A DNA stretch of 64,000 nucleotides, from positions 1 to 64,000 of the forward strand of contig NZ_WGDD01000002.1 in the NCBI RefSeq assembly GCF_015493435.1. Reading direction: 5' to 3'. This DNA is from Sulfurovum sp. (GTDB taxonomy: Bacteria; Campylobacterota; Campylobacteria; Campylobacterales; Sulfurovaceae). Below are positions 51,300 to 59,265 of the stretch, in pieces; positions within the stretch are counted from its first letter, which is position 1; the number at the start of each line of letters is the position of its first letter. Under the pieces are notes generated by a model, which made no database searches, was not told the DNA's origin, and saw only the letters and a list, made by a program, of their open reading frames with translations. The translations under genes were made by a program, and so were the position numbers.

Positions 51300-51944
51300 T
51301 TAATTGTTTTGACAGGCCCAACTGTTCTCTTTGCAAAGCCGATCCAGATAGGGTGAAGCTTCCGTTCGGCCCTGTAAAAGTGCCGCTTTCAGGTTTTTAT
51401 AGGCTTTGATCTTGTTGCTGGGGATTCCTTTCCCCCAGGCATACATCAAGGCAACATTGATCTGTGCCGCACTGTCACCCATTTTTGCAGCTTTTTTAAA
51501 AAGTTCAAATGCTTTGATCTTGTTTTTCTCGACTCCCCTGCCGGTCAGATAAAGCAAAGCAAGATTATTGACAGCTTCTTTCTGTCCTCCTGCTGCGGCC
51601 TTTTCATACCAGTATTTCACCCGTTTCATTGCACGGGGATCCTCTTTGTCCGGTCTCTGGGAAATAAGTTTTGCCAGGTTGTACTGGGCTTCTGCATTAT
51701 TTTGTTCTGCAGCTTTTTTGTACCATGCCATTGCCTGGTACATATCTTTCTTGACACCTTTGCCATTGGCATAGATCAGACCGACATTGAACTGTGCCTT
51801 GGGATGTCCCTCTTTAGCCAACACATAAAAAGCATCAAGTGCTTTGATATAGTTTCCCTGTTCATAATCTGCCACTGCACTTTCGAATTCTCCTGCCCAA
51901 AGTCCTGTAGCAAGCAGGATAACCCATAAAAATTTCATCTTCAT
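51300..51944 (-). CDS. Sel1-repeat secreted protein
   Basis: A 214-aa protein with a signal peptide (MKMKFLWVILLATGLWAGEF) and about five Sel1-like repeats of about 36 residues, for example AQFNVGLIYANGKGVKKDMY, AEAQYNLAKLISQRPDKED and AAQINVALMYAWGKGIPSN. It ends in a Cys pair (LCKENSWAC) that may be disulfide linked. Such periplasmic repeats act as protein-binding scaffolds and in Helicobacter include the Hcp proteins. It begins 4 nt after dapF and is probably in its operon. Confidence 0.9.
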   Translation of the reverse strand: MKMKFLWVILLATGLWAGEFESAVADYEQGNYIKALDAFYVLAKEGHPKAQFNVGLIYANGKGVKKDMYQAMAWYKKAAEQNNAEAQYNLAKLISQRPDKEDPRAMKRVKYWYEKAAAGGQKEAVNNLALLYLTGRGVEKNKIKAFELFKKAAKMGDSAAQINVALMYAWGKGIPSNKIKAYKNLKAALLQGRTEASPYLDRLCKENSWACQNN

Positions 51945-51948
51945 TCCT

Positions 51949-52695
51949 TTAAATCAGCGTTTCAGCCAGAAAAGTTTTTGTCACCTTCCCGCCAAAGCGG
52001 TAAAGCCCGTTTTCATAACTTACATAAAGCTCATCACCGCTTTTGGGGTAAACCCGCACCTGTTCACCCACTTTACCTTCTCGATGCAGACGGATGAAAC
52101 AGGCTACCATACCCGTTCCGCATGCCAGGGTTTCATCCTCCACCCCTCGCTCATACGTCCGAACATACATTGTCCCGTCTTCAAAACGGCAAATATTGAC
52201 ATTGGCATTGTATTTTTCCCTGAGCCTGCGTGCCTCGGCAAGATCAAAAGTATCAATATTTTCCCTGACGGCAATAAGATGCGGTACACCGGAATCTATC
52301 AGCCACCACCTTTCACCTTCTTCATCAATATCATCCCGCAGGATTTTTGGTTCAACCATATCACTGACAACATAGAGTCCGTTGATCGTGGCACGGATCA
52401 CACCTGCTCCGGTCAGGAATTCTGCTTGACCTTCTTTGCAAATACCTTTTTCATGGGCAAAGTGCGCCACAGCCCGGCTGGCATTCCCGCACATAGCTGC
52501 CCTGGAACCGTCAGAGTTGTAAAACTCCCATTCAAAATCATACTGTCTGTGCGGGAGTACCACTACCATACCGTCCGCACCTACACCATTCTGCCGATGA
52601 CACAGTTTTTGGGCCAATTCCGACCTGTCTGCATGTTCCTGTGCAATGAAAATAACAAAATCATTGCCATTGGCTGAATATTTGGTTACTGTCAT
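51949..52695 (-). CDS. dapF: Diaminopimelate epimerase
   Basis: A 248-aa enzyme that interconverts LL- and meso-diaminopimelate for lysine and peptidoglycan. Both catalytic Cys are present, in RAAMCGNASRAVAHFA (near residues 69-84) and ETLACGTGMVACF (near 195-207), and the N-terminal KYSANGNDFVIF is typical. It overlaps coaE by 4 nt. The next gene downstream is the Sel1 protein. Confidence 0.95.
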   Translation of the reverse strand: MTVTKYSANGNDFVIFIAQEHADRSELAQKLCHRQNGVGADGMVVVLPHRQYDFEWEFYNSDGSRAAMCGNASRAVAHFAHEKGICKEGQAEFLTGAGVIRATINGLYVVSDMVEPKILRDDIDEEGERWWLIDSGVPHLIAVRENIDTFDLAEARRLREKYNANVNICRFEDGTMYVRTYERGVEDETLACGTGMVACFIRLHREGKVGEQVRVYPKSGDELYVSYENGLYRFGGKVTKTFLAETLI

Positions 52696-53300
52696 GAAAA
52701 ATCCTTTTTTATGTGCTGAATCACAGAGATCACTTCTTTATTCAACTGCTGTTCATCTCCGCTATTGTCTATCAGATAATCCGCCTGATTGCGTTTCTGT
52801 TCCATATCCATTTGTGCCTCAATGCGGCGCAGGACTGCCTCTTTGGAAACGCTATCCCGCTGCATAGCTCTTTCTATCTGTTGCTGCTGTGAGGCATAGA
52901 CAACGATTACTCTGCCAATATTATAGCGGCCTGTTTCAAAAAAAAGAGGTATATCGACCAGATACGGTTTCTTCTTCTGATCTTCAATATCTGAAAGACG
53001 CAGGATTTCATCGAAAATCAGGGGATGCAGCAGTGCTTCCAGTACTTTACGCTTTTGTGTTTGGGCAAAAATAATCCTGCCCAGTATGGCTCTGTTCACT
53101 TTGCCGTTTTGAAGTACTTCATCACCAAAAAGCCGTGCGACTTCGAACGATACATCATCAAGTATCTGATGTGCGATCCTATCAGCATCAATGACAACAA
53201 AGCCTGCCGAAACAAACTGTGCTGCTACGGTACTTTTTCCTGTTGCTATGCCTCCGGTAAGGGCAACGGCATATTTGAAAGGTTGTTGCTGGTCCTGCAC
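52692..53300 (-). CDS. coaE: Dephospho-CoA kinase
   Basis: A 202-aa kinase for the last step of coenzyme A synthesis. The P-loop ALTGGIATGKSTV is near residues 12-24, and the family motifs VIDADRIAHQIL and HPLIFDEI follow. The longest frame starts at 53363 and adds 21 residues with no ribosome site, running towards a repeat. The GTG at 53300 has ACGGAG 6 nt upstream and gives the normal length, so it is preferred. It overlaps dapF by 4 nt. Confidence 0.9.
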   Translation of the reverse strand: MQDQQQPFKYAVALTGGIATGKSTVAAQFVSAGFVVIDADRIAHQILDDVSFEVARLFGDEVLQNGKVNRAILGRIIFAQTQKRKVLEALLHPLIFDEILRLSDIEDQKKKPYLVDIPLFFETGRYNIGRVIVVYASQQQQIERAMQRDSVSKEAVLRRIEAQMDMEQKRNQADYLIDNSGDEQQLNKEVISVIQHIKKDFS

Positions 53301-53400
53301 TTCATCTCCGTTTATCAGTTGTTTGTTTCCTGCCCCATTGATTGCCTGTACGGCTTCATTCACTGCGTTACGCAGGGGGTACTTCCTTCCTTTCGTCTAG

Positions 53401-53537
53401 GGGCGTACCGCTCCGGTTTCGAAGCTGCAAATGACAAGCAGTTGTCATTATTGTTCTGGCCTCCGCGGGTCGCTCTGCTCCACCGCTCCGGTTTCGAAGC
53501 TACAAATGACAAGCAGTTGTCATTTGCTTAACGCTTC
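53401..53537 (-). repeat. Tandem dispersed stem-loop repeat at the 3' end of the second transpeptidase gene
   Basis: Two 43-bp copies (53407-53449 and 53482-53524), differing at one base, lie at a 75-bp period. On the minus strand each contains AATGACAACTGCTTGTCATT, a perfect hairpin with the loop AACTGCTT, then AGCTTCGAAACCGGAGCGGT. The element begins at the transpeptidase stop with TGAGAAGCGTTAAGCAAA, the same junction as after moxR at 16376. The stem sequence differs from the moxR copy but still pairs. Confidence 0.8.
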
Positions 53538-55214
53538 TCACCATTTTCTTAGGGAGGCTGTCATTAGGGTATCGTACTTATAGATATCATCCCGGAATTG
53601 CAGCTGTCCGTCATTGCCGACCCAGGCGGTAAGATAGATCACATCCACAGGAATCGTATTTTCCAGTGAAATATAGGTATTCTTCTTGGTTTTGAGTATC
53701 TTTGCAGCTTTATCCAGTTTGATATTCGGGTTGAAGGCAGCCACTGTTTTAAGCATCTCCCTCGGATTTTCCAGGCGGATACAGCCGTGGCTGTAGGCTC
53801 TTTTATGTCTTTTAAACAGGTATTTGGTCGGTGTATCGTGCATATAGACATGAAACTGGTTCGGAAAAAGGAACTTGATGCGGCCCAGTGCATTTTTGTT
53901 TCCCGGTCTCTGGGCAAAACGGTACGGTACTGTTTTGCTGTACCGGTACTGTCCCCAGTTCACCGATCCTGCGCTGACTTTTTGTGCATCACTCCCCCAG
54001 CCGGTATAGATATCGATCCCCTGTCGTGCCATTGATTGGGGATTTCTCAGCAGTTTGGGGATCATCTCTTTCTGAATGATACTTTTCGGTACATTCCAGT
54101 AAGGATTAAGTACTACACTTTTTACGCGGTTGGAGAAGATAGGAGTAGGGTGGTTGCGTTTCCCTACAATGACCTTCATGGTCATTTTTACTTTCCCGTT
54201 CACCAGATAGTAAAGCCGGAAAGCCGGGATATTGATGATAATATGCCGGCTGTCCGGTCTCTTATGCAGCCATTTGATACGATCCAGGTTGATCTTGATC
54301 GTATTGATACGGTCGTCTATGGTCCGGTTGAGGGAGCGAAGGGTATTTTTCCCTATGATACCGTTGGGTACAAGGCCGTTTCGTTTTTGAAAACGGATCA
54401 CTGCTTTTTTCAGACAGTTGTCATACAGTGTACTCTCTTCGCTTTCATCACAGGGCTTATAGTCACCGGTGATCAGAAGGTGTTCCCGAATAAGGGGTAC
54501 AGAGGGATGGCTTCTTCCCGGCTTGAGTGTTCCTTTCAGGGAAATATAGGGCCATCCTCCATTTTCTTTTATGTCAATATACCGGTCCAGTGCCTTTCGC
54601 AATGCCCTGTAATGATATTTTTTTGGTTCTGCTTCCTGAAATGCTTTTTTCAGATTTCCGAGAATCACAGCATTTTCCATGACATCCAAAGGACTGTTAT
54701 CAGGTTTGTATGTGATCCAGCCTGCAGTAATCGCAGAAACCCGAAGATTGGCGAGACGCGCCTGAAATGCACCCCAGTTAATACTGCCGTAAATGACATA
54801 ATTGGCATATTCTTCATAGAGCTGGCTCATTTTGAATTCCCAATTGATCTTCTGCACGATACTGCTTGGGTAGTCATAGAGTTGATGCATCTCTGCTTCG
54901 AGAGAAAGGGTATTCCGATAGAGATTGGTCGTTCTCTCCAAAGATTTATCAGATTTGATGATATCAAAGAGTTCCTGACTTAGCCTCGAGGGCTTGTCTT
55001 TTTTGATCCAGACGGGAATGTAGAACAGCTCTGTATAGAGCTTTTTGAGAAAACTTTTGCCAGACTCCGGTTTCAGTGCTGTGATCATCATGTCTGACAC
55101 GGTTTCGCTGAAAGTAATATTGGAGGATTTTGCGACCGCAGCAGATGAACATAGCAAAAGTGAGATCAGCACAGCACCGATGATAAAACGAAGCAAGCTT
55201 CCTGTCTGTTTCAT
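53538..55214 (-). CDS. YcbB-like L,D-transpeptidase (second copy)
   Basis: A 558-aa secreted transpeptidase from the ATG at 55214, which begins a signal peptide (MKQTGSLLRFIIGAVLISLL). A start 12 nt upstream is also possible. Order is scaffold domain, peptidoglycan-binding-like domain (near residues 225-295), then the YkuD domain with AYSHGCIRLENPREML (near 455-470). It has the usual SHGC core, unlike the SSGC of the copy at 9905-11614. Having two diverged members suggests different substrates or conditions. Confidence 0.93.
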   Translation of the reverse strand: MKQTGSLLRFIIGAVLISLLLCSSAAVAKSSNITFSETVSDMMITALKPESGKSFLKKLYTELFYIPVWIKKDKPSRLSQELFDIIKSDKSLERTTNLYRNTLSLEAEMHQLYDYPSSIVQKINWEFKMSQLYEEYANYVIYGSINWGAFQARLANLRVSAITAGWITYKPDNSPLDVMENAVILGNLKKAFQEAEPKKYHYRALRKALDRYIDIKENGGWPYISLKGTLKPGRSHPSVPLIREHLLITGDYKPCDESEESTLYDNCLKKAVIRFQKRNGLVPNGIIGKNTLRSLNRTIDDRINTIKINLDRIKWLHKRPDSRHIIINIPAFRLYYLVNGKVKMTMKVIVGKRNHPTPIFSNRVKSVVLNPYWNVPKSIIQKEMIPKLLRNPQSMARQGIDIYTGWGSDAQKVSAGSVNWGQYRYSKTVPYRFAQRPGNKNALGRIKFLFPNQFHVYMHDTPTKYLFKRHKRAYSHGCIRLENPREMLKTVAAFNPNIKLDKAAKILKTKKNTYISLENTIPVDVIYLTAWVGNDGQLQFRDDIYKYDTLMTASLRKW

Positions 55215-55458
55215 AAAAAACCCCATTAAAAATAAAAAATACTGAAGCAGAGTATAGCAAAACTTTACAAAAAGCTTATTTTTATACAGTAAAGGGACGA
55301 CCTGCTAAAAATAGAAATTCAACGAATGCTGAAAAATATTGTTTTAATTTTTAACATTTGCATACACCGGTACAAAATCATGCATTAATCTTATATTAAT
55401 CTCTTACGATTATACTTCCACTACATTCAGTAATTTTTAAATAAAAAAGGATACTAAA

Positions 55459-56145
55459 ATGGCTTTATATGATAGAAACTATGCGTCGGGAAAAGCCGGC
55501 TATGCACAGGAAAGCGCTTCGGTAAGCTTTATGAAAAAAACGTATCAGCTACTCGCTGCAAGTATGATCGCTGCGGCAGCCGGTGCCTACGCAACCATGC
55601 CTTATGTCGAGACTGTCTTGCAGTATAAATGGTTTATTTTCGGTGCGGAACTGCTTGTACTCTTTTTCGGTCTGGGTATGACACGAAGCAAACCGGGGCT
55701 TAACCTGGCCATGCTGTTCCTCTTTACTTTCCTGACGGGGGTCTCTCTGGTACCGCTTCTAGCTTCGCTCATCGGTATGGGTAACGGTGCGGTCATCGGA
55801 AATGCCTTTTTGATGACTTCAGTACTCTTTGGTGCACTCAGCCTCTTTGCGATCAACAGCAAATCAGACTACTCAAGCTGGGGAAAACCGCTGTTCATTA
55901 CACTGATCGTTGTGATCATTGCTTCACTCGTGAACTACTTCCTGCTGCACAGTCCAATGATGCATATCATCATTACGGCAGGCATACTGCTTCTGTTCTC
56001 GATCTTTACGATCTATGATACACAGAATATTGCGAACGGTGCCTATGATTCACCGGTTGATGCAGCTGTATCACTCTATATTGACTTTCTCAATATGTTC
56101 ACCGCTCTGTTGCAGCTGCTTGGCATTTTCGGCAACGATGACTAA
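55459..56145 (+). CDS. Bax inhibitor-1/YccA family membrane protein
   Basis: A 228-aa protein with seven membrane helices and the family features: an N-terminal cytoplasmic stretch, KTYQLLAASMIAAAAGAYA, and near the end IFTIYDTQNIANGAYDSPVD followed by AAVSLYIDFLNMFTALLQLL, which carry the conserved acidic residues of the pH-sensitive channel. Relatives leak Ca2+ or modulate membrane proteases. AAAAAGGATAC precedes the ATG, with TATACT (near 55413-55418) as a possible -10. Confidence 0.92.
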   Translation: MALYDRNYASGKAGYAQESASVSFMKKTYQLLAASMIAAAAGAYATMPYVETVLQYKWFIFGAELLVLFFGLGMTRSKPGLNLAMLFLFTFLTGVSLVPLLASLIGMGNGAVIGNAFLMTSVLFGALSLFAINSKSDYSSWGKPLFITLIVVIIASLVNYFLLHSPMMHIIITAGILLLFSIFTIYDTQNIANGAYDSPVDAAVSLYIDFLNMFTALLQLLGIFGNDD

Positions 56146-56160
56146 AATATAAATACTACT

Positions 56161-56182
56161 GTCGGGGTAAAGATACCCCGGC
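56161..56182. terminator. GTCGGGG hairpin between convergent genes
   Basis: GTCGGGGTA (56161-56169) pairs with TACCCCGGC (56174-56182), one wobble, around a 4-nt loop. It begins 15 nt after the BI-1 gene stop and ends next to the bioC stop. It shares its left arm and following CCT with the hairpin after rnj. Confidence 0.6.
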
Positions 56183-56911
56183 CTACCTTCTTTTCCCTTC
56201 TGCGAACAAAACTTCAAACTCGAGATAGTCCAGCGGATATTTTTCCATCAATACTTTTGTTTCCTTGTATCCCAGCTTTTTTTCACCGCCGCTGACACCG
56301 CTCTTTTTGATATAGCGGAACATGTCATATACAGCATCAAAATGCAATTTGTATTGACGTACTTCATAGCTGGCATGATAATGCTTTTCTATAGCAGATT
56401 TTAGCCGATCGGTACTGTATATGGGAGAGTGGATACCTGCGTTTTGGTGGAGCGTTTTAAAGGTATTGGAGGTAAAAATGGCGAAATAGGCCCTGGGAGC
56501 CAGTTGGGAGAGCCTGAGGAAAGTAGCTTCGGGGTCTGTACTCCACTGCAGCGCAGAAGAAGAAAGCAGAAGGGTATCTTCCGTTTGTTCCAGCGTATCA
56601 AACGCCCCAGTACCATTAAAATCTAAACAGACTTTTTTGACACCCTTTGCATCAGGATGAATCTCCAGCATTTCCAAAGAGGAGTCCAGTGCGATAAAAT
56701 GTTCAAAAGCAATATTTTGGGACAGCAGGTTTTGGTAGACCCTTCCGCTCCCCGCACCGATATCAATGATTGTGTTATAACTGTTTTCAGGTAGTTTTGA
56801 AACAAGGGTTTTAGCCACTTCGGACTGTATGATATTATACTGGTCATACGCTTTGGCAAAGCGTGAGAATTCTTTGCTTGCATTTGATGTTTTTTTCTCT
56901 CTGTTTCCCAC
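56183..56911 (-). CDS. bioC: BioC-like malonyl-ACP O-methyltransferase
   Basis: A 242-aa AdoMet methyltransferase. The N-terminus KEFSRFAKAYDQYNIIQSEV (near residues 13-32) and motif I IIDIGAGSGRVYQNLL (near 48-63), with SSSALQWSTDPEATF (near 118-132), match BioC, which methylates malonyl-ACP to start pimelate synthesis for biotin. No other bio gene is next to it. General methyltransferase function is firm; the exact substrate is by family. Confidence 0.82.
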   Translation of the reverse strand: MGNREKKTSNASKEFSRFAKAYDQYNIIQSEVAKTLVSKLPENSYNTIIDIGAGSGRVYQNLLSQNIAFEHFIALDSSLEMLEIHPDAKGVKKVCLDFNGTGAFDTLEQTEDTLLLSSSALQWSTDPEATFLRLSQLAPRAYFAIFTSNTFKTLHQNAGIHSPIYSTDRLKSAIEKHYHASYEVRQYKLHFDAVYDMFRYIKKSGVSGGEKKLGYKETKVLMEKYPLDYLEFEVLFAEGKRR

Positions 56912-57023
56912 ACTTACTCCGTCAGTTTCATACTATTTACCGCTATTTCAATATTGTTTGGGTATAATCGCCGAAATTATACCCAAATTTGATTTGGGCT
57001 ACTCATACAGCAAAGAGGAATTT

Positions 57024-57368
57024 ATGACATCAACACTTTTAATTGTGCAAATTATACTGGCTATCGCAATCACTATTGCGGTACTGCTTCAAAAAAGTTC
57101 AAGCATCGGACTGGGTGCATACAGTGGCAGTAACGAATCTGTATTCGGAGCAAAAGGCCCTACCGGTTTTCTTGCAAAACTTACTTTTACCCTCGCATTT
57201 CTTTTCATTGTCAATACACTGGCTCTCGGTTATCTCTATACGGCACAGAACGGCTCATCTGTCGTGGATGAGATCGTACCCAAGAACAATGCTGCTATAC
57301 CGGCTGTACCTGCTGCTGCTCCGACGGCAGCACCTGCTTCATCTGCACCCGCAGCACCCGCAAAATAA
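57024..57368 (+). CDS. secG: Protein-export membrane protein SecG
   Basis: A 114-aa translocase subunit with two membrane helices (LLIVQIILAIAITIAVLL and LTFTLAFLFIVNTLALGYLY) separated by the family motif SSSIGLGAYSGSNESVFG. A C-terminal Ala/Pro-rich tail is typical for the phylum. The ATG at 57024 with AGAGGAA is chosen. The longer upstream frame overlaps bioC and is not homologous. It is followed by frr and pyrE, likely as one transcript or a close series. Confidence 0.92.
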   Translation: MTSTLLIVQIILAIAITIAVLLQKSSSIGLGAYSGSNESVFGAKGPTGFLAKLTFTLAFLFIVNTLALGYLYTAQNGSSVVDEIVPKNNAAIPAVPAAAPTAAPASSAPAAPAK

Positions 57369-57505
57369 GTCTACACACTTCGGAATCTGTTTTCCGGAGT
57401 ATTATCCTTCCAGCATCCTTCTTAACTTTCCAGCAAACACTTACTTACCTGCCTTCAAAGGAAAAAAAGGTAAAATCTGCCTATTAAAACCTCATGGAGA
57501 AAATT

Positions 57506-58063
57506 ATGGTCAATGAAATTTTTGAACAGACAGCTGAAAAAATGGACAAAAGCATCGAAGCCCTCAAGAGGGACTTTGCAACACTCAGAACCGGTAAAGT
57601 AACGACAGGCATTGTTGACAATATCAAAGTTGACTACTATGGAACAATGACTGCATTGAACCAGGTGGGAAGTGTGATCGCTACCGATGCGACAACCATC
57701 AGTATTACCCCCTGGGAAAAGAACCTTTTAGGAGATATTGAAAGAGCCATACAGGAAGCAAATATCGGTGTAAACCCCAATAATGACGGAGATTTTATCA
57801 AACTTTTTTTCCCGCCAATGACAAGCGAACAGAGACAGGAAATTGTCAAACAGGCAAAAGCAATGGTCGAAACGGCAAAGATCGCTATCAGGAATATCAG
57901 AAAAGAAGGTAATGACCAGATCAAAAAGCTTGAAAAAGAAAAAGAAATCTCTGAAGATGAGTCTAAAAGAGCACATGACCAGATCCAGAAAATCACCGAT
58001 GACCATATCGCCAAAGTCGAAGAGGCATTCAAAGCCAAAGAAGCTGATATCCTAAAGGTATGA
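57506..58063 (+). CDS. frr: Ribosome recycling factor
   Basis: A 185-aa factor that splits post-termination ribosomes with EF-G. Start is ATG at 57506 ([20 protein letters not shown]), with GGAG exactly placed. The family features [20 protein letters not shown] (near residues 25-44) and the C-terminal helix KSKRA-like [20 protein letters not shown] (near 153-172) are present. Length is standard. It overlaps pyrE by 4 nt. Confidence 0.96.
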   Translation: MVNEIFEQTAEKMDKSIEALKRDFATLRTGKVTTGIVDNIKVDYYGTMTALNQVGSVIATDATTISITPWEKNLLGDIERAIQEANIGVNPNNDGDFIKLFFPPMTSEQRQEIVKQAKAMVETAKIAIRNIRKEGNDQIKKLEKEKEISEDESKRAHDQIQKITDDHIAKVEEAFKAKEADILKV

Positions 58064-58671
58064 TCATGGATATTGAACAGATATATAAAGATGCAGATGC
58101 CCTGCTTGAAGGACATTTCCTTTTAGCAAGCGGCAATCATTCCAACCGCTATCTTCAAAGTGCGAAAGTACTGGAGTACCCACAGAAAGCATCATTGCTT
58201 ACAGATGCACTTGCCAAGATGATCAGAGAGAACGGCATTGAAGTCGACACCGTGTGTGCTCCTGCGCTGGGCGGTGTAGTTGCAGGCTACGAGCTGGCAA
58301 GGTCTCTGGGGGTACGTTCGATCTTTGTTGAGAAGAAGGAAGGAGGGATGGAACTTCGCCGCGGTTTCACAGTCTCACCAGGAGAAAAGATCATTATCTG
58401 TGAAGACATCATTACAACAGGCGGTTCTGCGCTTAAAGCGGCAGAAGCCATTGAAGCACTTGGTGCAAAAGTCGTTGCCTTCGCTTCACTTGCAAACCGC
58501 GGTTTCTGCCAACGTGTCGGAGGAATCAATCTCCCCAAACCGGAGTGTAAACTTCCCGAGAGCATACCGCTGTTTGCACTCGAAGATTTTACCTTTGAAA
58601 TGTATACCCCGGATACATGCCCGATGTGCAAAGAGGGAAGTACTGCTGTCAAGCCGGGCAGTAAAGGCTAA
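58060..58671 (+). CDS. pyrE: Orotate phosphoribosyltransferase
   Basis: A 203-aa enzyme that makes orotidine monophosphate in pyrimidine synthesis. The PRPP-binding motif [17 protein letters not shown] (near residues 110-126) is intact, with [20 protein letters not shown] (near 20-39) before it. The start ATG at 58060 overlaps the frr stop (ATGA), and a second ATG 6 nt later is possible. C-terminal Cys-containing [11 protein letters not shown] could be a small metal-binding appendage, common in this phylum. Confidence 0.95.
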   Translation: MIMDIEQIYKDADALLEGHFLLASGNHSNRYLQSAKVLEYPQKASLLTDALAKMIRENGIEVDTVCAPALGGVVAGYELARSLGVRSIFVEKKEGGMELRRGFTVSPGEKIIICEDIITTGGSALKAAEAIEALGAKVVAFASLANRGFCQRVGGINLPKPECKLPESIPLFALEDFTFEMYTPDTCPMCKEGSTAVKPGSKG

Positions 58672-58695
58672 AAGAGGGGCCAGGACATCTTCTTT

Positions 58696-59205
58696 TTAGA
58701 AGGCGCATGCTCCTTCTCCCAGATAGACTTCCCCGCAAAATTGCCCTCTTACCGTCTCTTCCCCCGAAGCCCTCATCATATCATATTCTTTTTTCACTTC
58801 ATCAAGTTTGGAGCCGTCCATCTCTCTTCGTGTTGCCATATACCCGACAATCTTCCCCATCTCGTTGACTTTGGGCTGAATCAGAAGTTCTGTCCAATAG
58901 GAAATACCTTCCTTATTCACGTTCTGGACCAGCCCGCTCCATGTTTTCCCCTCATCTGTCATGCGGCAGGCATCTTTGAAAATACCGGCCGGCATATCCG
59001 GATGCAGGTGCATGCAATGCGGTGAACCAATGACTTCTTCTTTCGTATAGCCGCTGGCTTCTACAAACCGCTTGTTCGCATAGGTAATGACTCTTTGGGC
59101 ATCGGTTTCCACAATAAGGGGTTTCCCCGTATAAAGAGATTCCATATCTCGCGGTTCATCACGTTCTATGGGCTTACCGGTATTGCTGTTGATATAGGTT
59201 GACAT
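58696..59205 (-). CDS. PAS-domain sensory protein
   Basis: A 169-aa single-domain PAS protein of the aerotaxis-receptor type. The core runs from about residue 30 to 135: VITYANKRFVEASGYTKEEV, IGSPHCMHLHPDMPAGIFKD, and WTELLIQPKVNEMGKIVGYM. It may bind flavin or haem. It lacks any output domain, so it presumably signals to a partner such as a chemoreceptor or CheA. It ends 24 bp from convergent pyrE, with only short sequence between. The C-terminal tail after residue 140 is Cys-containing. Confidence 0.88.
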   Translation of the reverse strand: MSTYINSNTGKPIERDEPRDMESLYTGKPLIVETDAQRVITYANKRFVEASGYTKEEVIGSPHCMHLHPDMPAGIFKDACRMTDEGKTWSGLVQNVNKEGISYWTELLIQPKVNEMGKIVGYMATRREMDGSKLDEVKKEYDMMRASGEETVRGQFCGEVYLGEGACAF

Positions 59206-59265
59206 GCCGTATTCCTTGTATAGTTTTATGTGTTTTAATTAGAATCAATTATATTATAAATTTAT

